DNA of 64,000 nucleotides, taken from Methylomagnum ishizawai. GTDB taxonomy: Bacteria; Pseudomonadota; Gammaproteobacteria; Methylococcales; Methylococcaceae. The translations under genes were made by a program, and so were the position numbers. Position 1 is the stretch's first letter. Every line of letters begins with the position of its first letter. The notes below the pieces were generated by a model. It did no database searches. It saw only the letters and a program-made list of their open reading frames with translations, and was not told where the DNA came from. Location: positions 4,164,881 through 4,228,880 of the forward strand of contig NZ_FXAM01000001.1 of NCBI RefSeq assembly GCF_900155475.1. The letters are read 5' to 3'. Positions 35,668 to 47,000 of this stretch are shown here, in pieces.

Positions 35668-36537
35668 ATGTCCGCGCTCGTCCTGCCCGCTTCCGCCAAC
35701 CCCGCCGCCCACCGCACCCGGGGCGAACCCGCCTGGGTCCGCTGGCTCCTGACCGCGACCGCCTTGCTGTTCCTGGTCGGCTTTTTGTTCATGCCGCTGG
35801 CCGTGGTGTTCAGCCAAGCCCTGGCCAAGGGTTGGTCCACCTATTGGCACGCGCTCGGTGACCGCAACGCCCTGGCCGCCGTCCGCCTGACCCTGATCGC
35901 CGCCTTCATCTCCGTGCCCTTGAACCTGGTGTTCGGCATCACCGCCGCCTGGTGCGTCGCCAAGTTCGAGTTCACCGGCAAAAGCCTGCTCATCACCCTG
36001 ATCGACCTGCCGTTCTCGGTGTCGCCGGTGGTGTCGGGCTTGATCTATGTGCTGTTGTTCGGCTTGCAGGGTTGGATGGGGCCGTGGTTGCAGGACCACG
36101 ATATCAAGCTGATTTTCGCCGTACCCGGCATCGTGCTGGCCACGATCTTCGTGACTTTCCCCTTCGTGGCCCGCGAATTGATCCCGCTGATGCAGGCGCA
36201 GGGTAGCGAGGAAGAAGAAGCCGCCATCGTGCTGGGAGCTTCGGGCTGGCAGACGTTTTGGCACGTGACCCTGCCCAATATCAAATGGGGCTTACTGTAT
36301 GGGGTGATCCTTTGCAACGCCCGTGCGATGGGCGAATTCGGCGCGGTGTCGGTGGTATCGGGCCATATCCGCGGCTTGACCAACACCATCCCGCTGCATG
36401 TCGAAATCCTCTACAACGAATACAACACCGCCGCCGCCTTCGCCGTGGCCTCGCTGCTGGCGCTGCTGGCCTTGGTGACGCTGGCCGCGAAGACCTTCCT
36501 GGAATGGCATCTGCGCCACGAAATCCACCGCACCTGA
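35668..36537 (+). CDS. cysW: Sulfate/thiosulfate ABC transporter permease CysW
   Basis: Second membrane subunit of the sulfate importer, 289 aa (E. coli 291). The EAA loop reads [23 protein letters not shown], and [20 protein letters not shown] and [17 protein letters not shown] are CysW hallmarks. GAGGA precedes the ATG. It is 35 nt upstream of cysA. Confidence 0.96.
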   Translation: MSALVLPASANPAAHRTRGEPAWVRWLLTATALLFLVGFLFMPLAVVFSQALAKGWSTYWHALGDRNALAAVRLTLIAAFISVPLNLVFGITAAWCVAKFEFTGKSLLITLIDLPFSVSPVVSGLIYVLLFGLQGWMGPWLQDHDIKLIFAVPGIVLATIFVTFPFVARELIPLMQAQGSEEEEAAIVLGASGWQTFWHVTLPNIKWGLLYGVILCNARAMGEFGAVSVVSGHIRGLTNTIPLHVEILYNEYNTAAAFAVASLLALLALVTLAAKTFLEWHLRHEIHRT

Positions 36538-36572
36538 ACCGCTCCACACCCTCCCACGGAAAGCCACCGCCC

Positions 36573-37661
36573 ATGAGCATCGAAATCCGCGACATCCACA
36601 AAGCCTTTGGCCGCTTCAAGGCGCTCAAGAACGTCAACCTGGAAATCGCCGGCGGCGAATTGGTCGCCCTGCTCGGTCCTTCCGGCTGCGGCAAGACCAC
36701 CTTGCTGCGCATCATCGCCGGGCTGGAAACCCCGGATGCCGGTGCCATCCTGTTCCACGGCGAGGATGCCACCGACCGCCATGTGCGGGACCGGGAAGTC
36801 GGCTTCGTGTTCCAGCACTACGCGCTGTTCCGGCACATGACCGTGTTCGAGAACATCGCCTTCGGCCTTAGGGTCCGACCCAAGGAGACGCGGCCTTCCG
36901 AAGAAGAAATCCGCGCCAAGGTGCATAAGCTCCTGGACCTGGTGCAATTAGATTGGCTGGCCGAACGCTATCCGGCCCAGTTGTCGGGTGGCCAGCGCCA
37001 ACGCATCGCCCTGGCCCGCGCCCTGGCGGTGGAACCCAAGGTGTTACTGCTGGACGAACCGTTCGGCGCTTTGGACGCCAAGGTCCGCAAGGAACTGCGG
37101 CGCTGGCTGCGCCGCCTGCACGACGAATTGCACGTCACCAGCGTGTTCGTGACCCACGACCAGGAGGAGGCGCTGGAAGTGGCCGACCGGGTGGTGGTGC
37201 TGAACGAGGGCCGGATCGAACAGATCGGCACGCCCGAGGCAGTCTACGACCATCCCGCCACGCCCTTCGTCTACCAATTCCTGGGTGATGTGAACCTGTT
37301 CCATGGCCGGGTCCACGACGGCCACGCCAAGATCGGCGAGGCCCAGCTCGCCTTGCCGGGCGACCCGGAACACCGGGATTCGGCGGTGTTCTACGCCCGC
37401 CCGCACGAAATCGACATCCTCCGGGACAACCCCGGCCAGAGCGCCATCCCCGCCACCGTGCTGGATATCCGGCCCCTGGGCGCGACCGTCCGCATCGAAC
37501 TGGAACGCGACGACGGCCACGGCATCGTGGAGGTGGAACTCGCCAGGGACCGCTACAACCGCGAGGAATTGGGCCGGGGCAGCCGGGTTTATCTACAACC
37601 CCGCCGCCTGCGGCTGTTCGCCGACCGGGACGGGACCGTCCCCACCGACAAGGCGGCGTAA
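36573..37661 (+). CDS. cysA: Sulfate/thiosulfate ABC transporter ATPase CysA
   Basis: ATP-hydrolysing subunit of the sulfate importer, 362 aa (E. coli 365). Walker [10 protein letters not shown], the Q-loop [11 protein letters not shown], signature [15 protein letters not shown], Walker [13 protein letters not shown] and the switch histidine in [11 protein letters not shown] are all intact. A C-terminal TOBE-like regulatory domain follows (about 240-362). The start at 36573 ([17 protein letters not shown]) is the family N-terminus. The longer frame overlapping cysW is rejected. Confidence 0.96.
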   Translation: MSIEIRDIHKAFGRFKALKNVNLEIAGGELVALLGPSGCGKTTLLRIIAGLETPDAGAILFHGEDATDRHVRDREVGFVFQHYALFRHMTVFENIAFGLRVRPKETRPSEEEIRAKVHKLLDLVQLDWLAERYPAQLSGGQRQRIALARALAVEPKVLLLDEPFGALDAKVRKELRRWLRRLHDELHVTSVFVTHDQEEALEVADRVVVLNEGRIEQIGTPEAVYDHPATPFVYQFLGDVNLFHGRVHDGHAKIGEAQLALPGDPEHRDSAVFYARPHEIDILRDNPGQSAIPATVLDIRPLGATVRIELERDDGHGIVEVELARDRYNREELGRGSRVYLQPRRLRLFADRDGTVPTDKAA

Positions 37662-37720
37662 AGCTCCGTTCAAACAAAACGGCTACAATCCGCGTTCCTC
37701 AACCACACCTCGGATCATCC

Positions 37721-37996
37721 ATGAGCGCAATCACTATTGAACACCAGCCCAGCGAAGCCCGTTTGAAGGAACTGGGCGTCGGCCACTGGCCGATCTGGGA
37801 AAAGGAAGCCTCGGAATTCCCGCTGGATTTCGACGAAACCGAAACCGCCTATGTGCTGGAAGGCGAGATTATCGTGACACCCGTGGGCGGCGAGCCGGTA
37901 CGGATCGTGCCGGGCGACTTGGTGGTGTTCCCGGAAGGGCTGGAAACCGATTGGCAGGTGGTTAAGCCCTTGCGCAAGCATTACCGCCACGGCTGA
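37721..37996 (+). CDS. Small cupin-domain protein
   Basis: A 91-aa cytosolic protein matching the Cupin_3/DUF861 type: the core ETAYVLEGEIIVTPVGGE and VPGDLVVFPEGLETDW. Conserved His positions of classic metal cupins are missing (no HxH in the first motif), as usual for this subgroup. It stands 59 nt after cysA and ends in a strong terminator, so it is probably the last gene of the sulfate operon. Function is unknown. Confidence 0.85.
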   Translation: MSAITIEHQPSEARLKELGVGHWPIWEKEASEFPLDFDETETAYVLEGEIIVTPVGGEPVRIVPGDLVVFPEGLETDWQVVKPLRKHYRHG

Positions 37997-38012
37997 TCCC
38001 GGCTGGGCAATG

Positions 38013-38042
38013 AAAAAGGCGTCCTGGGGGACGCCTTTTTTA
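38013..38042 (+). terminator. Strong intrinsic terminator after the cupin gene
   Basis: AAAAAGGCGTCC (38013-38024) pairs with GGACGCCTTTTT (38029-38040) and runs on into TATTT. The same core sequence appears in the terminators at 51281 and 52089. Confidence 0.92.
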
Positions 38043-38097
38043 TTTCTGGGGAGGTTGTTGGGCGGAACCGTTCTGCCCAGCCCGCACGCCCCCGGAA

Positions 38098-41000
38098 TCA
38101 GGTCCCGAAAGCGTAGTCCGATAACGCGGTCGACGCGGTGCCCTGCAAGGTTCCAACCAGGGTAAGTTCCGTAGCACTGACCGTGGCGTCGGCGGCGGAC
38201 GAGACGAACTTGAAAAGGGCGCTGTCCACCCCGTTATCGACGACGAACAATCCGGCGTAGCTCTTGGCGTAGGCGCTGGTCGCGGAACCGATCACCGCCG
38301 CCGCGCTGGTCGCCGTGATGGCTCCCACGATATTGCCGGTGACGACGACCAGTTCATTGCTGGGCGCGAACCCTCCGGGGCTAGTCGTCAACTTAGCGGC
38401 ATCGATCACGCCGTCCTTGTCGCCGAGGGCCAGGCCGGTGGTGAGATCGTTGATCAGTAGCAAGTCGGTTCCCGACAGGAAATCCTTCACGATATCGATC
38501 CCGCCACTCACAGTTCCGAATTTGAACAGATCAGCACCGCCGCCCCCGGTCAAAGTATCCGCGCCCGCACCACCATCCAAGATGTTATCACCTTCATTCC
38601 CGGCCAAAATGTTGCCGAGGCTGTTGCCGGTAGCAACAAGATTTCCCGCGCCCGCCACCAACGTCAGGTTCTCGACGTTGGCGGACAGGGTATAGCCGAC
38701 GTAACTGAACACCAAATCCGTACCTGCGCCGCTGGACTCCGTCACAGTATCGCCCGCGCCGTCCACGGTGTAGCTGTCGTTGCCCGCGCCCCCGGCCATG
38801 GAGTCGGCTCCGCCGCCACCGTCCAGGGCATTGTTGCCGGCATTGCCGGTCAAGGTGTTGTTGAGCGCGTTGCCGGTACCGTTGATCGATGCCGTGCCGG
38901 TCAGGGTCAGTTTCTCCAGGTCCGCTCCGAGGATGAAATCGACGGCGCTCTGGACCAAGTCGGTGCCTTCACCGGCGTTCTCGGCCACAGTATCGCCCAA
39001 GGCATCCACCACATAGGTATCGTTGCCAGCCCCACCACCCAGGGCGTCAACTCCCGCACCACCATCCAAGACGTTGTTCCCGGCATTGCCGGTAAGCGCG
39101 TTGTCCAAAGCGTTGCCAGCACCGTTGATCGCTGCCGTACCGGTCAGAATCAAGTTCTCGATATTAGCGGAAAGGGTATAGGCGACGCCGCTACGCACCG
39201 TATCCGTGCCCCCGTCAGGATTCTCGGACACCACGTCGGTGGTCGCATCCACCATGTAGGTATCATCGCCAGTACCGCCGTAGAGTTTGTCTGCGCCCGC
39301 CCCGCCATCCAGGATATCGTTCCCCGCAGCACCGGCCAGGGTGTTGGCGGTGGAATTGCCGGTAAGCGCGTTGTCCAGGTCGTTGCCAGTACCGGAGGGT
39401 GCCGTGCCGGTCAGGATCAGGTTCTCGACATCGGCGACCAGGGTGTAAACGATACCGCTGCGCACCATGTCCAAGCCTTCCCCTGGATTCTCGGACACCA
39501 CGTCGGCGGTTGAATCAACCATATAGGTGTCATCGCCGATATCGCCGTACATCACGTCCCCACCTATTCCGCCGTCCAGGGTGTCGTTGCCTTCAGCCCC
39601 AGTCAGGGTATTGGCGACGGAATTGCCGGTGAGCATGTTATTCAAACTGCTGCCGATGCCGCTGAACGCCGCTGCGCCAGTCAGCGTCAGATTTTCAATA
39701 TTATCCTCGTCCCATAATTGATAATCGATGGAGGACTGTACGGTGTCGATACCTTCGTCGATCTCCTCTAAGAGAGTGTCATCGGTATTGTCCACCACAT
39801 AAGTATCGTTGCCCAGCCCACCCAGCAGAATGTCGGCACCCACACCGCCATTGAGGACGTTGTTGGCGGCGTTGCCTTCGATATAGTTATCCAGGGAATT
39901 GCCGGTGCCGTTGATAGTGGCCGTACCGACCAGGTACAACTCCTCCAGATTGGCCCCTAGGACCCAAGAGGCATCAGACATCACCACATCCCAGTCGCCA
40001 CTGCCGGTTTCCGTGATCGTGTCGCCAACACCAACATAGTAGACATCGTCACCAGCCCCCCCAGTCAAAGTGTTGGCGGCGGCATTGCCCACGAGTTGAT
40101 TGTTCAGGCTATTACCGGTGCCTTTGATCGCCGCCGTGCCGATCAAGACCAAGCGCTCTACGTTGTCGCCCAGGGTATAGGTCTGGTTGGTTTCCACGGT
40201 ATCCCAACCCGAGTTGGCATATTCGACCACGCTATCGCCCGCCCCGACGACATAGGTATCATTGCCCCACCCCCCGTACAGCCAATTGGCGGCGCTGTTG
40301 CCAACCAGTCGATTGCCCAGCGCATTGCCGGTACCGCTGATGGCGGCGGTACCCGTCAGAATCAGGTTCTCGACATTGTCTCCCAGGCTATAGCCCGCCG
40401 AGCTATAAACCGTGTCCACACCCTCGCCAGGATTTTCGATGGCCTTGTCGTTGGAATCGTCCGCCCAATAAGTGTCGTCGCCCACGCCCCCGGCCATGCG
40501 GTCATTCGCGGTGCCGCCATCCAGGACATCGTTGCCGTCCCCACCATTCAATTGGTCGCTTCCACCCGCACCCGAGAGCGTGTCATTGCCTCCCAACCCG
40601 TTCATCACGTCCATGCCGGCGGTGCCCACCAAGCTATCGTTGCCCGCGCTCCCATCGATCAAATTGAACACCAAATCACCGGGCAAGACGACGCTGCCAT
40701 CGCCGAACTCGATCCGTTCGATCAAGGTGCCGCCCGGAGCATAAAAATCCTCGACCGTCACTTTGGCCCCGTCCGTGTCCGCCTGGCAAATCAAGTCGTC
40801 GCCGGAACGGGTAAAGTCCACCATCGACTTGGGACGCTCGAAACGCAGGATATCAGTTTCCCCGGCCTCGGCGGCAGTACTGGCGATCCGGGTATTCGTC
40901 GGCACATAGGCGGAAACCAAGACAATGTCATTGCCAAGGCCAGGATCGATCCGGTCATGACCCCGGCTAGCGACGATGGTGTCGTTGCCCAGCCCCCCGG

Positions 41001-44000
41001 AAATGATGTTGTCCCCGTCGTTGCCGTAGAGAGCGTTGTCAGCATCGTTGCCCACAAGATCGGCGGCGGCGCTCCCCGAGAGGCGGCCCACCTCCAGACC
41101 CAGCCCCAATGTGAAACCGCCGTCGGACACCACCGTATCCATACCCTCGCCGACTTGCTCTACCGCCTCGTCGCCGACACCCAGGATATAAGTGTCGTCC
41201 CCGGCACCGCCGCCCAGGCGGTTGGGAGCCGGGTTCTGCGATCCGTCGAGGCGATTGTTGGCGGAGTTACCGGTGCCCATGTCGTCGCCTGTTCCATTCA
41301 GGACCAGATTCTCCAGGTTATCGGGGAGGCTATAAGAAAATTGGCTATAGACGGTATCGGTACCCACGGTGTCCACGACCACATCGCCAGTATTGTCGAG
41401 GCGGTAGGTATCGTCGCCGCCATAACCAACCATGGTATCGGCCCCGGCCCGGCCATCCAGGGTGTTGTTGCCATCGTTGCCTGTCAGGCTGTTATTCAGG
41501 GCGTTGCCGGTACCACTGGAACCGTAAGGGCTAGGATCGAAAACCAAGTTTTCCAGATTGTCTGCCAGCGTAAAGCTATTCGTGCTATGGACGGTATCGA
41601 TGCCGCCATCGGCCAGTTCGACGAGAGTGTCGGACACGCCGGGGTAGTACACATCATTGCCGGTCCCACCCACCAGGGTGTCGCTGCCACCATAGCCGTA
41701 GAGGGTGTCGTCACCACCGAGACCATAAAGTGAATTTTGGTTTTGGTTGCCTTTGATGACGTTGTTCAGCGCGTTGCCGGTGGCGTTGAGCGCCAGGCTT
41801 TTAGATGCCAGGGTGAGATTGTCCAGATTATCCATCAAGGTCCAGTCCACGGAACTGATGACATCGTCCTGGCTGGAGCCGGAATAGACCTTGTCCCCCG
41901 GGTTGTCGACGTAGAACGTACCGCCATAGGCCCAATCGTTGAAAACGGCATGGCGGATCATGGTGTCCGCACCCGTTCCGCCATCGAAAACGGCCACATC
42001 CCAGCCTTCGATGAGATTATCCAGGGAATTCCCGGTGATGCGGGCCTGGGCGTTGTAGGTATTACTCGTTCGTATGGTCAGGTTTTCAATATTATCGGGA
42101 AGTCCATAACCTAGACGCACGTAGTTCCAGTTGACCACGATGGTATCGTCGCCCTGGCCGGGCGCTTCCGTCACATTGGAAGAGCTATACGAGGAGTAGT
42201 TGAAGGTCAAATCGTAAACATCATCGCCCGCACCGCCAGACAGGGTGTTATAGCCCTCGCCGTCGGCCAAGCTATCGTTACCCGTTCCACCCAGCAAAGT
42301 GTCGTTGCCTGCCTCACCGTAGAGGCTGTCCCCCGTGGCATTGGCCGTCAAATTGTTATTCAGGCTGTTACCGACCAAGGCGAGGCCCAGATACCCGGTA
42401 CCGGTCAGGTTCTCGATGTTGGCCGGGAGGTTGAAGGAAATCGAACTGAGAACCGTATCAACGCCCTGATTGGCTCCCTCGACGAGGGCATCGCCAGTGT
42501 GGTCCACCGTATAGGTATCGTTGCCTGCCGTGCCGATCATGGTATCGGCAGTCGCGACCGGAATATGGGCCTGGATAGCGGCAACATCCCATACCGTGCC
42601 ATCGCCGAATTCCAGGTATTCGATCTGGCTGTCGGTGGCGGCGAAGTGCTTGACGATCTGCAAAATGGACGTGCCTTGATCCACCACGATGAACAAATCG
42701 TCGCTCTGCCGAGCCAAGATCACGTCGGCGGGCATAATGCCATCCAATTGGATAGAGTCGATGCCGGATTCTTCGGTGATGCGGTCCTGGCCATCGCCCC
42801 GTGTGAACACATAGATGTCATCGCCGGAACCGCCGTAGAGTTGGTCATTGCCGGTCCCGCCCCGAAGTGCATCGTTGCCTTCGTAGCCCTGGAGGATATC
42901 GTTTCCGGCCAAGCCGTCGAGGCTGTCGTCCCAGTGGAATCCCCTCAAATTATCGGCCTGTGGGGTGGCGGTAGTGAAAAAGGACTTAAGCTTGTCAATA
43001 TCCCATACCGTTCCGTCGGCGAATACGAATTGCTCCACCCGATAACGGCCATCGTCGAACCGCAGATAGTCTTTGAATTCCAGATAGTCCGACAATCCAC
43101 CTATTTGTTTCACAGTGAGTATTAAATCGTTCCGAGTATCATCCCAACCCACCGAGATATCACCGGGCTGGATACCCGCCCCGAACAGCACCTTGTCCGA
43201 GCCGGAAGCGGTTTCATAGAGGGTATCCATGCCATAGCCCCGACCGAAGATATAGGTATCGTCGCCATCGCCGCCGTATAACTGATCGTTACCTGTGCCA
43301 CCATCAAGAGTATCGTTATCTTCATAGCCGAAGAGTACATCGCTCCCGCCCTGGCCGGTGACGAGGTTAGCCCCGGCATCGCCCACCAGTTGATCGGATT
43401 GATTAGTCCCTAGCAGATAAGTCGCCAGCAGGGCTGGAGCCTCCCAAACCGTCCCATCAGCGAAGGCGACCCGCTCGATTTGGTAATTGCTGCTGAAAGC
43501 AAACAACCAATTGGCTAGGGTAAGCCGATCGGTACCGCCGCCGAGGCTGAGATAGAGATTCGTGCCGTCCCCGGTCACGGCCACATCGGCGGGCAAGACC
43601 CCCACCGCCATCAAAACGGTATCGCTGTTACCATGCGCCGGATCGTAATCATAAACGGTATCCTGGCCGGAACCGGGTCCGAACAGGTAGGTGTCGTTGC
43701 CCGACCCGCCGTTCAAGTTGTCATCGCCCACGCCACCGTCGAGAGTATCGTCGCCGCCCATCCCATAGATAGCGTCATTGCCACCCAAGGCCAGTATCCG
43801 TTCGCCGTAGTCGGTGCCGGTAAACACATCGTTGCCATTTCCCAATTGGCTGGTCAGGTGGTTGGCGATGTCGGTGGCATCCCACAGGACACCGTCACCG
43901 AACTCGATACTTTCGAGGAAGGCGTCCTGGAAATAGCCGGTCACGGTGACTTGGTCCGCCGTGCCGTCGAACGCGACCAGGAGATCGTCTCCCGCTCGAG

Positions 44001-47000
44001 ACAATATGGCATTCGTGGAGTTCAGGCCCGCGCCGAACCGGATAAAATTGCCAGTGGATACTTGGGGTTGGGCGGAGGATGTCCCCGCGCTTAAAAGGGC
44101 GGGACTGTTGGTGGACACCTGGGATTGGGCTGAGGGCTCCCCCAGGCTTGAAGGTGCGGAACTACTGGCGATCCCTTGGGGGGAGGATTGGGATGGGACT
44201 TGTACGCCGACGATAACATCGTGGCCGTCACCCTTAGCGTAGTAAAGACCGTTGCCATGGCCCGCGAAGTAATAGATATCATCGCCGGTACCGCCGACAT
44301 AGTGGTAGTGTTCCAGGCCGGTATTGGCGATATCGTTCCCTGCGGTACCGACCCAATTCCCGGAGTGCTGGCCGAGGTAAGGTCCACCCCCCTGGGCCAT
44401 CGCGAGTTGATCTAGGATGAACTCGAACGGGGTCTGGTTACCCCTGCCATCGATCAGATAACCCAGGTTGGCTCCCAAGCCCCCCTCGATGAACACGATG
44501 GCGTCACTGGTCTGGATACGGAGGTAGGGACCGGACACGGGGTACGAATAAGTGGATACCGCACTGTTGGTGCTACCGTCGAAACCATATTCGATGGGAT
44601 CGGGAGACGTACCGCCAAAATTGACGATGCTGAACGCGATACCAACGGTCGGATTGGTACTGCCAGCCCCATGGGAATTACCCAGATCGACGCCGGACCC
44701 GGCGAGTATCAAGGTGTTGGCACCATCGTGGTCTTGGATCAGCGCCGACCCGGACACGATTTTGTAGGTATCGGCCCCTCCCCCGCCATAGTAATAGTCG
44801 TTGCCGCCATTGCCTTCCAACCAGTCGTCCCCGTCCCCCGCACGCAAGGAGTCGTCGCCCGCTCCGGCGATCAACCGGTCGTCGCCCGCTCCGCCATCCA
44901 GGCTGTTGGAGCCGTCGACGTCTTCGAGATCGTCGTTGCCATCCCCACCAGACAGGACGTCGTTGCCGCCGCTACCATAAAGGGTATCGTCGTCACCGTC
45001 GCCGAACAATACGTCGTCACCGTCGCCGCTATCGAGCAGGTCGGCCCCGTCGCCACCTTGCAATTGGTCGTTATGCAAGCCGCCCGCCAAAGTGTCATCA
45101 CCCGTGTCGCCAAACAGCACATCGTCGCCATCCCCGCCGTCGAGCAGATCGACCCCGTCGCCACCTTGCAACTGATCGTTACCCAGGCTCCCCGCCAAAG
45201 TGTCATCTCCCATATCGCCGAGCAGCACATCGTCGCCGTCCCCGCCATCAAGTTGGTCGGCCCCGTCGCCGCCCACCGCCTGGTCATTGCCCAGGCCACC
45301 ACTCAATATGTCGTTACCGATGCCACCGCCCAAAATGTCGTTACCGCCGCCGCCGTCGAGTCGATCGTCGCCGTCGTCGCTCACCAGTATGTCTGTGCCA
45401 TCCCCGCCGTATAGGATGTCGTTGCCCATGTCACCATACAGAGTGTCGTCGCCTTCACCACCATCGAGACTGTCGTCGCCCTCGACACCGAAAAGGATGT
45501 CATCGCCCTCGCCACCGGACAGGGCATCGTTGCCCGCGTCGGCCTCGAGCCGGTCCGCGCCGTCGCCGCCCTCCAAAACATCGTCGCCCTCATAACCACG
45601 TAGGTAGTCGTCGCCCGCGCCACCATCGAGGGCATCGTCGCCCCGGTAATCGACCGCGACATCATCGCTATCGCCGAATAAACGGTCGTCGCCCGCGCCG
45701 CCTTTCAGTACGTCGTTGCCCCCGCCCCCCGTGATATCGTCCTTGCCGTCGCCGCCGTCGAGGTAGTCGTCGCCATGGTATTGGGAGGGTAAGCCGGAAT
45801 TGGAGTCGCCATAACCGCCGTCGCCAATCATCTTGTCATCGCCGGCCCCACCGTACAGGATATCGTTACCGCCGTCGCCATATAGAGAATCGTTGCCGTC
45901 ACCACCGTCCAAATAGTCGTCGCCATGATTTTGCGAGGTGACATAGAGGTAGAGTGTATTGCCCACGGCTTCCTGGACCTCCAAGCTACCGGGTGGCAAG
46001 GGCGGGAATAGGTCCACCGCCTGGATTCCCAGTGTTTCAGAGATAGGGTCCAGGATGATGTCGCGCACAATGCCGCCACGGGAACCATCGCCGATTATGA
46101 GGTCGTTACCCTTCCCACCCAGGAGAATATCGCCGCCACTACCACCATCGATAACATCGCCGCCGTCGCCGCCGTCCACATAGTCGTCTCCCGGACCGGC
46201 CAGGGCTTCGTCGTTCCCCGCGCCGGCTTCGATATGGTCGTCGGAGTTTTCATCCGGCAAAGTAATCGAAGTGTAACCCCACGCGCTCTGCCAACTTACG
46301 ACACCCTCATTGATATATACGCCCCAAGAAACCGGGTCCGATGGATTAACGCCAAAGTTAAACGAATTACCAAAATAAACTACCAGATCGGCATCGCCGA
46401 AAATGTAATCGCTCCCATCGCCGCCCCGGACAGTGTCGGCTCCGGCACAGCCGTTCAAGAAGTCGTTACCGTTGCCGCCTTCCAGGTAGTCGTCTTCCAC
46501 CCCGCCGTCCAGGTAGTCGTTGCCCTCGCCGCCGTAGAGTCCGTCGTTGCCTTCGCGGGCCATCAGGGCGTCGTTGCCGTCCTGGCCTTCGAGCCGGTCT
46601 TCGCCCGGTCCGCAAAGCAGTTTGTTGTTATTTGCGTCGCCAGTATTTTTATAGTTGTCAACACCGGTACCGGTAGAAATGTTGTTGAGGGCTATATACG
46701 CCACGGGAGCCGGTTGCAAAGTGATCCCGAACTCGCCGTTCATAAAGTCGTTGAGGACGACCTTGAAGGCGGGATCATTGAGGCTGGTGATGGTGAGGAC
46801 ACCGTGGCTATCGGCAGGGATCGCCCCGGAATCGTCGATCTCGCCAGAGAATTTGTAAATAAATTCACCATCGCCGCCGCTGCATTCGCCCCGCTTGCCG
46901 GTAGGACTGGCGGGAATATTGCCCCCTAGGGGGGCGTCTTTGCCATCGGCCCGCCGATAGAAGAGCTGGCCGTTGCCGTCGCCGTCGTGTTTGTCGCCGC

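Noticed and set aside
40096-41733. A 545-codon frame antisense to the RTX repeats
   Set aside because: Repeats on the coding strand create a regular open frame on the other strand. The product is a repeated Val/Ile/Ala pattern with no start signal.
44770-46240. Regularly spaced repeats that could suggest a CRISPR array
   Set aside because: The 27-nt periodicity equals nine codons of the RTX nonapeptide, the units are degenerate, and no spacer/repeat alternation or cas gene is present.
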